Source: Monosporascus cannonballus (taxonomy: Eukaryota > Ascomycota > Sordariomycetes > Xylariales). Taken from it: a stretch of DNA of 64,000 nt. The position numbers and the translations under genes are program-made. The stretch covers positions 98,301 to 162,300 of the forward strand of contig QJNS01000753.1 of assembly GCA_004154925.1 (NCBI GenBank), in the 5' to 3' direction. Positions 1 to 10,208 of this stretch are shown piece by piece. Each line of letters opens with the position of its first letter. The first letter of the stretch is position 1. The notes under the pieces are model-generated. The model saw only the letters and a list, made by a program, of their open reading frames with translations, ran no database searches and was not told the DNA's origin.

Positions 1-1344
1 CACGTACCTACGGAAATAAGTTCAATAAATCCGCTGTAAATAAAGATTCTAACAACAACCGAAGCTTTGATTGGTCGGGGCTGCGCATTTCCGTGTTCCT
101 CGAGGCGGTTGGCGGCGGGATATGCACGCGCGAGGCTTTGCTGTTCGTTCCCTCGCCGGAGCTGCTGTGCCATGGTGTCACCGCCGCAAAAATCCGGGGT
201 GCGTCTAAGCAGTGTCTCTAAATTCCAGAGTTTGGTTAATTGGAATGCTTGGCGGAAATTGACATCCAAGTTTGGATTTCGATATTTCTATGGTGTGGTG
301 GCTAGATGTTGGATGGCATGCGCATGCGACGGAACGTATATACCGTATCATACCACACCATATACTCCTCCTATCCAACCCCCCCTTTGAGGGATACGAC
401 ACATTCTAAGAATGCTCCTGCCCAGTGCGGTCGTGCATACCTCTTTAAAAAGCAATGAGTCCGCATTTTCTTTGACGGAACGCGATGGATCGGAGGGGAT
501 CGTTGTAGTTAGTGGGGATGCGGCAGAGTCTTAAAATCTACGATGAGATGGCATGTTTCTAGATAGGGGAGGTGCTAGGCCTATTTCTCGTCCGGTTGCG
601 TGCCACTACGCAACGCTGCGTGGGATACAAGAGGGTCCGGCCAAGTCTCTTGGATTCTCCCTATGCACCAGCTTAACAATCGACAAGATTATTGGTGGTC
701 TTGCTGATGGTTCCACCCAGCCTTTCCTTCAACAAGCTTAGCCAAAGTCGGTTGTTCTGCATGTACCGAAGTAACGATCTACCCTAAACTTCTTCCAGGT
801 TCTTCCTTCACCGTTTTGCCGTCCATCACGGAGGGTTCTTGATTCTCTCCATTTTCCCTCATTTCTTTCCCTTTGAAAAAACATTGTCATTATCGTCGCC
901 TTCATTGGCACCCCCCTCTAACCTCCTGATCCTTATCCCTTCGTTACAGCGACCCTCGTTTAGGCAGAGACAAGAGAAGCGACTGTCCCCAGCATTGCGC
1001 GGCGTAGTCTTTTTGTTTCTTCTTTTTCATATTAGGGCGGCATCATTGTATTCTTTCAGTCGCTCCGCATTGAATCACAAATCGCCTCAACCCGCTCGTT
1101 GATTCGACATCACATACAGGCAATCTCGACTCATGTGAATCATACCCTCGCTACTGCATTCACCCACGATAAGTCACAAACAGTCTCACGCTGTATTCAA
1201 CTCGGATCCAGTTCTCACTCAGACGGTTCCGACAGACCAACCATATATGATCGACCAATCCAACTGCGTTTCGACTGCAAATACTTTTATACAACAATTC
1301 TGCTAATTTATAATATCTTCCAATTCCTATTGGGACGTCAAATC
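1..1344. other. Intergenic region and utr2 promoter
   Basis: No supported gene. Short open stretches lack signal peptides, introns or recognisable motifs. A pyrimidine-rich segment (about 840-900) and a TATA-like tttatacaa near 1285-1293 lie upstream of the cell-wall gene starting at 1345, and are probably its promoter and 5' leader. The open frame continues upstream of 1345 without a stop, but 1345 is preferred because it places a signal peptide at the N-terminus. Confidence 0.5.
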
Positions 1345-2881
1345 ATGTTGCGCCTATTACCATATTTGGCGGTCGCCCTGCTCGGCGCGTCTTCCGTAAT
1401 AGCCCGGGACATACCGACGTGTTCTCTGACCAAAAAATGCCCCGAGGAGACCCCCTGCTGCTCTCGTAAGTCAGACCTTGGGCTGTCGCTGTCGACGTTT
1501 ATTTTTATTTATTATTATTATTATATACACTAAAAAATGTCTCGGGGCGGGGATTGAACTGACTTTCACACTCAGAGTACGGCCAATGTGGCGTCGGCGC
1601 CTACTGCCTCGGAGGTTGTGATCCTCGCATGTCCTTCTCCCTCGACTCATGCGTTCCAGCCCCTGTTTGCAAAGACAAAAAGTTAAAGATGGACAGCACC
1701 GACCGCATAGCCGACATCAAGGACTATCTGGGGGACCCCTCAAACGCCGATTTCTCTGCCCAGGGCGAGGTGGTTGAACACGATGGCAGTGTCCTGTTGA
1801 CTATGGCGCCTAGGACCGTCGGAACTGTTATGGCTTCGACCGAATACATGTGGTACGGGAATGTCAAGGCGAGGATGAAGACCGGAACAGGCCGTGGTGT
1901 CGTGAGCGCTTTCATCCTGCTGAGTGACGTGAAGGACGAAATCGACTACGAGTGGGTTGGTGTCGACCTCCACACCGCTCAGACCAATTACTATTTCCAG
2001 GGCATCCCAGACTGTGAGGCCTGCCTCGGCTTCTCTCTGAAGACTCCTCATATGTTGAACTGCTGCTGACAATGTGTCTAGACACTCACTCTGGTAACAT
2101 TACTGACCTCTCCAATACGTTCGAGGAGTGGCATACGTACGAAATCGACTGGACGCCTGAGAAGATCACCTGGCTCATCGACGGAAAGGTTGGACGGACT
2201 GTTGAAAAGAAAACGACATGGAACGAGACGGCAAATCAATGGGACTACCCTCAGACTCCGGCTCGCGTTCAACTTTCCATCTGGCCTGGCGGTGCTGATA
2301 CGAATGCCGAGGGTACCATCGCTTGGGCTGGCGGTAGGATCGACTGGGACAGTGAAGATATCAAGAGAGATGGATACTACTACGCCGCCGTTTCCGAAGT
2401 CGACATTAGCTGCTACAAGACGGACTCTGCGCCAGGAACGAACAAGGGCAAGAGCTACACCTACAATGATATAAGGGCCACAAACGACACCGTCGTAGAC
2501 GGCGACGAACCTACCATTCTTAAGTCTCTTCTTGGCTCCGGTCTCGATATGGACAAGGACTACGCCAAGGAGAGCTCGTCCGGAACGCGGGAAGTGATTC
2601 CAGGCCTCAGCGGCGGTGGCCCCGGCACTAACGGTCAAGCCGCGGGCGACGCGAACGGTGGAAGCGGGGACGGCGGGAACGGGGGATCGGGCACCAGCGG
2701 CAACGGTGCCACCGGGACAGACACCGCTCCGGCTTGCACGGTCACCGGCTTCACGCAAGACTGCAGCAACCCCGCGGGAATTAGCGATGACAGCCAGAAC
2801 ACCGGCATAAAGCAAGAGCGAGCACTCGGCGCGAGCGCTTTTGCGGCGCTCGTTGCAGTTGCTGGCATGATTTGGCTGTAA
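1345..2881 (+). CDS. utr2: GPI-anchored Crh/Utr2-type chitin-glucan transglycosylase (GH16)
   Basis: Three exons: 1345-1465, 1576-2013 and 2082-2881, giving 452 residues. Both introns are canonical (gtaagt...cag; gtgagg...tag with ctgac just upstream). The protein starts with a signal peptide (about 1-20). A cysteine-rich CBM18-like chitin-binding module follows (about 25-70, CCSQYGQCGVGAYC, created by the first splice). The GH16 core carries the Crh catalytic motif DEIDYEW at about residues 161-167 (two Glu and the intervening Asp). A Gly/Ser-rich linker (about 360-400) and a C-terminal hydrophobic tail ending AGMIWL indicate a GPI anchor. Family knowledge: these enzymes cross-link chitin to beta-1,6/1,3-glucan in the cell wall, and the CBM18 module points to the Utr2/Crh2 branch. 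No disabling mutation was seen. Confidence 0.93.
1498..1525. repeat. AT-rich TTA microsatellite inside utr2 intron 1
   Basis: A run of TTA/TTTA units lies within the 110 nt first intron of the utr2-like gene. It makes this intron longer than the 68 nt second intron. Confidence 0.8.
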
Positions 2882-4070
2882 AGCCTATCTGCGTTGAATA
2901 CGTGTACACGAAAATCAGAGACGGTGCAAGGTCTCTAGGCTCCTTCGGTCAGCATCTGGTTCAGCATTTCCTTGGGGTGCACTGCACACTCTTCTCTAGG
3001 ATTTTGCGAGATATCGAAATGCGCTACTTGTTTCAGGGTCTAATAGTTCATCTACCATATTCTTTGGGGATGTAATGATTATATATCGTCCGCTCCCTTT
3101 CGGCACGTCAGTATCTCGGGGGCTCGCCAGGCGGCAGGCCCCATGACTCTGGGTCGGATCCCCTAATGGGGTACGGGAAAGCAGGGATCGTTTGTTGTAT
3201 ATACTTGGTCCAGTGGAAATACTGTCGATATCACAAAGAGATTCGTGTCATCATATAATGATTTCACCATCTGCTGTTGGCGATTGTTATGCACATGCCG
3301 TGGTCTTGTGCCTTGGTGTTCGTTTGAAATAGGAGACGTCTCATGCTCCAGAGGGCAGATGCTAAGTAGCTACGTAAAGGTTGGCAAGAGTTGGGGCAGC
3401 TCTGTCGCTTATCGTGTAGTGACATGGCTGGTGCGTGGCGGCGTATTGAACTTTCCGCACCGTCGCATGCGTACAATCACAACTGCAGGTTAGTCCCACA
3501 GAACACTTTCATCATGATTCCAGTAGGTTTCGACTCTTCCACTGATGACTCGTCCTCGCGTGCCTATAGCTGCGGGTCCCACGTGGTGGCGCCAGCCAAG
3601 GGACCGAACGTAATTCCGTGCCTCACATGGGATACCGGCCGAAATAAGTCTCCGAACCAATCATACCCACAGCCGAACGCCACCATTCTCTACCGGAGAG
3701 ACTTTCCTTCCGTTTCAAAAGCCACGGGCCCACATCAGCCCCATAACGGGCCTGTCATCCAATGCACGGTGCTGAATAGAGCGGTTGAGGCGCATCTTGG
3801 TTCTTTTCGAAGGGGGATGAATTCGAGCGGCTTGTTCTGTGCACCGCCGCGGACGGATACTGCTTATGAGGTAGATATTGGGCTGCGGAGGACTTAGGTT
3901 TCGGTCTTCTCTCGAGATGCAACTTAAAAGGCGGGGTCTCGCCCGGTGTTTTTGGTGTAGTTCTCGTGAGCATAGCTACACACAGGACAAAGCGAGCCAC
4001 CAGTCACCATCGCCACAAGAACTTAAATCATCATATGCTGTATATACACCTGCGCGCACACAGAGGCACA
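2882..4070. other. Intergenic region
   Basis: 3' flank of the utr2-like gene and promoter of the next gene. Open stretches are present (for example 3391-3897) but show no domain, signal peptide or coding bias. A TATATA at 4041-4046 lies 25-30 bases before the next start codon. Confidence 0.5.
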
Positions 4071-4913
4071 ATGTCTAGCACCAAGACCAAGACGGAGTCC
4101 AAGAAGACCATCGCCTTCTTCGGCGCAACGGGTGGCTGTGCCCTCTCGACGCTGCGATACTCGCTGGCCGCGGGCCACACGTGCATAGCGCTGTGCCGCA
4201 CCCCCTCGAAGCTCACGGGCCGGTTCCCCAGCGCGCAGTACTCCAACCTGACGGTGGTGCAGGGCAACGCGCACGACGCGGACGCGGTCGCCCGTTGTCT
4301 CGTCGTCCCTTCTGACCCTTCCGATCGGACCAACCCCGGGACCCGCCTCGTTGACACCATAGTCTTCTCCATCGGCGGCGCCTTCATCTGGAGCCGCTTG
4401 ACACTCGACGACCCACACGTGTGCGAGAGGGGCATCGCGGCGGTTCTCGAGGCGATCGGGACCGTGCGCGCGCGCTTTTCCGCGAGTTCCAGTCCCAGTC
4501 CCCAGCAAGGAGTTACAGGCTGGCGCCCAACCATCATCGCCGTCAGCACCACCGGCATCTCGCGCGCCGGCCGCGATATTCCGTTGCTCATGGTCCCGCT
4601 GTACCACGCCCTCCTGCGCGTCCCACACGCCGACAAGCGCGCCCTCGAGGACCGGCTCGTCGCGCGCGGTAGTAGTGGTGGGGACTGTGACTACGATTAC
4701 GTTGTCGTACGCCCGAGTCTGCTGACCGACGGCGCGAAGCCCGAGCGTGACATCCGCGTCGGCGTCGAGGATCTGCACGCCGAGGTGTTCGAGAGCAGGG
4801 AGACGGGCAACGTCATCGCGCGCGAGGACGTCGGGCGCTGGATCTTCGAGGAGCTCGTCGAGGGTGATGGGCGAAAGAGGTATCACGGGAAGGCTGTCTC
4901 GATTACTTGGTGA
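4071..4913 (+). CDS. NmrA-like NAD(P)-binding Rossmann-fold protein
   Basis: Single exon, 280 residues. The start at 4071 has a good fungal context (cacaATG); the in-frame extension upstream has no family-like sequence. After a Lys-rich N-terminus comes a beta strand and the dinucleotide-binding loop FFGATGG (about 16-22), the glycine-rich turn of atypical short-chain dehydrogenases and NmrA-like proteins. Further on are IIAVSTTGIS (mid-protein) and YDYVVVRPSLLTDG near the C-terminus, typical positions in the NAD(P)-binding family. There is no classical YxxxK catalytic pair, so it may be a redox sensor, epimerase-like or reductase-like protein; the substrate is unknown. The gene is very GC-rich and looks intact. 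No biosynthetic cluster surrounds it. Confidence 0.85.
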   Translation: MSSTKTKTESKKTIAFFGATGGCALSTLRYSLAAGHTCIALCRTPSKLTGRFPSAQYSNLTVVQGNAHDADAVARCLVVPSDPSDRTNPGTRLVDTIVFSIGGAFIWSRLTLDDPHVCERGIAAVLEAIGTVRARFSASSSPSPQQGVTGWRPTIIAVSTTGISRAGRDIPLLMVPLYHALLRVPHADKRALEDRLVARGSSGGDCDYDYVVVRPSLLTDGAKPERDIRVGVEDLHAEVFESRETGNVIAREDVGRWIFEELVEGDGRKRYHGKAVSITW

Positions 4914-6511
4914 GGTACGCTAGGTGGATCTGTGAATGAGGGCTGGGTTGCGACATTTACGGAATAACGGATGGATAGATGGTGGATGGTTTGAGAGTTT
5001 CTGTATGGGGCTTAGTGGGCGGTTTTTTTGTGATTGCGATTGGATGGATGGATATTTGATTTCACTCGTCGGCATATGCTCCCCCTTGCATTTAGATGAG
5101 ATACCACATTTAGATGTATATTACTCATTTTTCTTAGTCTGTAGTAATGACAACGGTTTCATCTTCATGAGGACGGTGGTCCGCTCGACTGCTCATGCGG
5201 AGCACGTACTTACTCACTATAGCTACTACCCCATATAACATCCTTATGCCTTGCTTCGAGCGTCTGGTGTTATCCTTAAATTACGGCAAGAGATTTAAAC
5301 TTCAAATACATATCATAATATATTGCATATTAATTATGTGTTTTATTCAAATTCTATATAAACTTTACGAGGCAATAATATGTGAAGCTGGATATCCATG
5401 ATAAATGGTGCGATTTTATGTGTTTCATATTTCGCAGCGAGGGGCTTGGCAGCCCTATCAAAATGTCCGAGTTGCCCAGCTCAGCCCAACTTTGAGCTGC
5501 GCTAGCTGAATATAGGATAGAACTTCAGGGGCTGGCGTATCCACTCCGCCGTTCCCTAAAATAGCAGTCATCATGCACAGAGCGGCCAAGAGATCCGCAG
5601 ATCTCCCCACACACAGCCACCCAAAAGGGTGAAGAATCACTGTTGCGAATGGGCGAGGATGGGGTTCCTTTACGATTTGCTTGCTTTTGCCTAGCCCGTA
5701 AGCCAAGTTGGCCCTCGGAACCAACAAGGCAGTTTGGTTGGGTTTCAACTGTGGATTCACTAGTTACCAGCTCCGCCATACAACGTAACAATCAATACGG
5801 ACACCTTCCCCAAGCAGCCAAGCAAAAAGGACAAACGCGCCCGCAAGGAATCGTGGTCCATGGCGCTGATGAGGAGACCATGAAGAGGCTGAGATGTTTG
5901 CGCTGGCAGTGCTGGCAGGGAGGGGCCGGGCTGATCCTCGCCAGGCTTTTAAGAGGCGGTTGACCTCTAATCGTTGCTGTCCAGTTTCCTCTCTTCAAGT
6001 GCTCAGTTGGTATCAAGACGTCGCCAAGGAGTTTGCTTACCAGGGTAGTTATAAGACCGGGCCCTCGACACCACTCTTTAGGTCAGCAATTCCCGTCATT
6101 CTCAAATGCCCATTTTCTGACAGCGGAATAGGTCCATTCGTTTTCTGTCATTCTTTGTCGTGATTATCGCATCACGAGAGAAACCGCTTCAGCCTTGGTT
6201 CACGGGTTTACGCTCTTTGTTAAGTGATTCAACGAAGCTTTCCCTACACACTGTGGGTCGCCTTGTCTAGACTTGGACAAACTGTGAATCGAAGATTGTC
6301 ACATTGTCCCTACGTTGGGTATAACTACCAGTCATTTGGCCTGCGGATTTGAACCGCATCGAATCTGTATTGCATCACTTCACTTCGCTTCACTTCAACA
6401 AAACAATTACTCACAAGTCTTGGCCAGATATTTGTTGCTCCGCTTGCGAACCGGTCGAACCGATTTATTAACTACTTTCTTTCCCCGAAACCCAAACACA
6501 AGATCTTCAAC
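4914..6511. other. Intergenic region
   Basis: No supported gene. It includes a moderately AT-rich patch (about 5270-5400) and the leader of the gene at 6512. That leader has repeated cacttc units near 6379-6398 and a CA-rich stretch, typical of fungal 5' UTRs. A T-arm-like TTCAAAT stem-loop on the minus strand near 6340 is not part of a tRNA (no matching acceptor or D arm). Confidence 0.5.
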
Positions 6512-7690
6512 ATGTACCGATCATTTGCCACCTTGATGGCATTGGGTATGGCCGCCGCCGCCCCATTCGTCCCCCGCCAGGATGCCCCACGCAAGCTGCT
6601 CATCGGAACCCCCGCGCAGATCATCACGGCCGACTTCACCGGCGCGAGCTTTACTGTCACCACCAAGTCCCACCAGCCCCAAACGGCTCCTAGCTGGATG
6701 ATCTACCGGGAGCCTAACCTCGTGTACGCGGTCAACGAGAACGGCGCCGAGGTCAACCTCTTCACCCTCGACGGGAGCAAGGCCAACCCGACCCTGGTGA
6801 GCACCGCAACGGGAGCTACCGGTGTCGTCTCTCTCGAGTTCAACGAGGAGAAGACCCACATCGTGGGCGCGTCGTTCAGCACCGGCAGCTACGACGTCTG
6901 GGCCATCCAGCAGGACAACAGCCTCAAGCTGCTCAAGAACGTGACAATCCCGGGCCCCCCCGGCCCCGGCCAGGAGACCCACCGCGCGCACCAGGCGCTC
7001 CTCGACCCCAGCGGCCGCTTCTTCGTGATCCCGAACCTCGGCGGCGACAGCATCATCGTCGTTGACAGCGAGAACGACAGCTACGCCATCACCAACACGG
7101 TTGACGTGGGCGCCGGGTCCGGCCCGCGCCACGGCGACTTCGTCTCGCTGAACGGCGGCAGCCAGGCCACGCACTACATCGTCGCCACGGAGAAGTCCAA
7201 CGAGCTGGTGCTCTTCGCGCTGACCTACACGGGCACCACTATCGAGTTCACCCCGGTCCAGCGCCTTAGCACCTACGGCCCCGCCTTCCCGCCCAAGGAC
7301 CCCTCCACGGCGGCCGCCGGCGAGCTGGTCATCGCCAACAACGGGCGCGACGTGTACGTGTCTAACCGGCTCAGCGGCAACGAGACGGACAGCATCGCGC
7401 ACTTCGCGCTGATGGCCGACAATACCGACGCCCCCGGCCTGCACTTCGTCGACTCCGTTTCTAGCGGCGGCATCCTTCCCCGCATGTTCAGCCTCAGCAA
7501 GGACGCCCAGCAGGAAATCGTCTTCGTCGCCAACCAGGGCGGCAAGACCGGAGTCGCGGCTCTCAAGCGCTGCCTCGACACCGGCAGCCTCACGGAGGAG
7601 CCCCTCGCTACGCTCAAGATGGAGGACGTCATCGCGGAGGAGTTTGTCGGCACCCCGAACGTCGGGCCCCAGTTCATCCAGGAGATCTAA
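6512..7690 (+). CDS. Secreted lactonase-type seven-bladed beta-propeller protein
   Basis: Single exon, 392 residues, with a signal peptide (MYRSFATLMALGMAAAA, about 1-17) and a possible Kex2-type site after VPRQ. The repeating blades and the segment HRAHQALLDPSGRFFVIPNL (about 150-169) fit the lactonase (6-phosphogluconolactonase/Pgl-like, PF10282) family, where an H-x-H-Q-x-x-x-DP-x-GR element and a following (V/I)P(N/D)LG are hallmarks. Others are PRHGDFV and GGILPRMFSLS. Bacterial relatives hydrolyse 6-phosphogluconolactone or act on cyclic muconates. A secreted fungal member is unlikely to act in the pentose phosphate pathway, so the substrate is unknown. The frame is uninterrupted and codon use is GC-rich. 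Confidence 0.85.
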   Translation: MYRSFATLMALGMAAAAPFVPRQDAPRKLLIGTPAQIITADFTGASFTVTTKSHQPQTAPSWMIYREPNLVYAVNENGAEVNLFTLDGSKANPTLVSTATGATGVVSLEFNEEKTHIVGASFSTGSYDVWAIQQDNSLKLLKNVTIPGPPGPGQETHRAHQALLDPSGRFFVIPNLGGDSIIVVDSENDSYAITNTVDVGAGSGPRHGDFVSLNGGSQATHYIVATEKSNELVLFALTYTGTTIEFTPVQRLSTYGPAFPPKDPSTAAAGELVIANNGRDVYVSNRLSGNETDSIAHFALMADNTDAPGLHFVDSVSSGGILPRMFSLSKDAQQEIVFVANQGGKTGVAALKRCLDTGSLTEEPLATLKMEDVIAEEFVGTPNVGPQFIQEI

Positions 7691-10208
7691 GTCTAGCGTC
7701 TTGACACGTCGGAGAAGGGACCAGGAGATCTTTGCATAAACGACAGAAAAAAAAAAAACAAAAAACGAACGAATTTTAAGAGGTCATGTACATACGCGCG
7801 CGGGCGGATAAACAGAGAAATCATAGTTGCATCTACTACGGCGTTCGGGATCCGCATTATCATTGTCACGTTGCCCTTGCGTAAGCCTCGGCTGTTGAGC
7901 GATTTCAGTTGTGGTCTTTGAAAGGTGTTTCAATATATTAAAGCAAGTTCCTTTGGGTATATCGTGCATTTCTGTGATCTTGAAGCGTTTCAATCTGACT
8001 CCATATTCGAGTTAGCCCTGAACAAGAGATGTTCGCTGACGACATCATGCTATTAAGCTAAGGGGTGTAGGAGGCCTGGACAATGGGGGCCGATGCACCC
8101 AGACTCCGAATAGATGTGGGATGCAGTGTATGTTCAGTATACAAATTGCGCTTCCTACTTGAATCCAGATAGTTGCAGTAATATCATAGAATTCCGCCAC
8201 GGAAGTGTATGGTGGACGATGAGCCCGGTCTTTGGTCAGTCCTTAGACTGTCTCGCCCGCGGTCCGTACCGTCTATTAATATAGCGAGCTAGTCTGGTCC
8301 ATAACGACCCACAGGGGCTATAGCCGCGCTGGCGTTAGTTCATGTCATGTCGCGATTTGTGGTGTGTCGAAGTGGTACCAGCGCAGCTTGCTCGTGCCTA
8401 GAAGCATGTTTCGGTGATTGGGGGGATGTATCAGTTTCGAGGACGTCACGTGTTGGGGAAATAGGGGTAAGCATGATGTACTGGAGGTAATAAGTCACCT
8501 AGCATTGTGCTGGGACGGTATCATGTCCCACACCTTTTTTCGGTAATGATCTGTGACGTCGGCTTTATCAACATGTGGCTGGCTACCTTTGTAATATGTA
8601 TAACAGTCAGGTGTATATTTGTCTACCCATCTAACGAATGAATGTTTTTAGGTAAGGAGCTGTATATACAGCATATCAGAGTAGATTCTGTTTAACGTAC
8701 CGTCCATCTCCTACTGAGGGTGCACACTACGCATGTTTCAAGGGGCTAGAGTGCCTCGGTCCTTGGTAAGCTGCAAAATGACGGCATTTATTCCAAAGGG
8801 CAAAATGGAAGTAAAGCTTAATTTGGACGCGGGCGGTGATGTATATAGTCTTTAGGAATTCCGGCTAGCTTCTTTAAGTATAACATTACCATTACGATAT
8901 ATTTATCCATGCGAATGATTGTTAACGCTATCGGCTTCGTAGCTGCTATTCTGTGCATAAGAAAGATCGCTGCCGGACCGCGGCACAATGACGCCCCTTA
9001 TCAGAAGAAGATACTGTGCCTATGGCTAACGCAGATTTCTCGGTAAAAATTTGAATGGTGATTAGCTACCACGAGACCGGGAGCTGCAACAGAGCTGTTC
9101 AAGCTGCCGATTTGGGGGGTTGGGGGGGCCGTAGGTGCTTGACTAGCGCGAGCTATCCATATGTGGGGGATCCAATCAACGTAATTATCCGGGTCAGCCC
9201 ACATGCAAAATACTTAACACGTGGATATGTACTTACATACGTGATGGTCAATGTTGAGTTTTACCCCTTATTGCGGATTCCCCAGTCTCGTTTCCACCAA
9301 AAGAGCGGTGCTGGGAATCCAAACTTCGAAGGCAGTGATGACGTGGTGGTCAAACCCCCTTTTTAACGCTACTAGTAATAGCGTACGACTACGAGGGGTA
9401 TTTTTTTTATTAGTTATCTCCACCGGGTCCGCCGTAGGATCAGGTAGAATCTTATGCACGTATATAGGGAAGTAAACATGCGTTGACGGTTTTACCCGTA
9501 GTTGCCGCTATCGTAAATGACAAAACTGATCTTGGCCGATATGCTAATCCATATTTTCTACAAAAACTTTCTTTTTGGAGTTTCCAGGTTGTCTTCTAGC
9601 CTTCCTTATACGGCACCCGGTGGTCCAGTGGAGGTAACTAATAAAGAATACCCCTGGGAGGTTGTACTGTAGTTCTGGACTGTCGAGTTTTCTTAGTGGT
9701 GCAATCGATGACCCGATCGTGTTTAGAAGCCCCTGCGCTTTCAAGCGTCCATTCTAAGTTTTCTTGCACACAGACCATTATCACCACCATCGCTTCAAGA
9801 ATTCATCAGCTTCACCATGCGTAACTACGTTTACGATGCCCTAGCTCTATTATCGCCTTAACCTACGTATTGGGCATATCGCAAGGTTATGTGTAATATT
9901 CCTAGAACACTCGACACTTCTCTTCCCCCTGGCGAGCTACTTTCGAAATACTATCTGCTATCATCATTCCTCTACAGCCCGTCGTTGGCGAGACACGTTC
10001 CAAAGCTCAAAACGCGGCTACCTGTGTAAATTATGACACGACCCGAGGGCCCCTGAAAGTTTCTTTGTTTGGAACGGTTTCATACCTTTCCTTTACCAGT
10101 GGGACAACGTGTTAACTAAGAGAACCGTCCTGGTTACGTAGGCTATGCGACTTCTCGCATTGACTCGTATAGCTCGTATAGGGAACCCAAGACTTTATAT
10201 CGTCCAAG
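7691..10208. other. Intergenic region, 2.5 kb
   Basis: 3' UTR of the lactonase-like gene, with an A-rich run at 7746-7768, then no supported gene. GC content is intermediate and stop codons are frequent in all frames. The last few hundred bases (from about 9750) are CT-rich and likely hold the promoter and leader of the WD40 gene. Confidence 0.45.

Noticed and set aside
1540..1580. tRNA-like ggggattgaactg in utr2 intron 1
   Set aside because: Only resembles part of a T-arm; the stem does not pair and no other arms exist.
6335..6420. Minus-strand T-arm-like sequence (gcggttcaaatccgc), possible tRNA
   Set aside because: The T stem-loop is perfect, but the upstream bases give no matching acceptor strand, D arm or anticodon arm at the proper spacing.
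4071..7690. Secondary-metabolite cluster suggested by an NmrA-like and a lactonase-like gene
   Set aside because: No polyketide synthase, NRPS, terpene synthase, P450 or cluster transporter is nearby.
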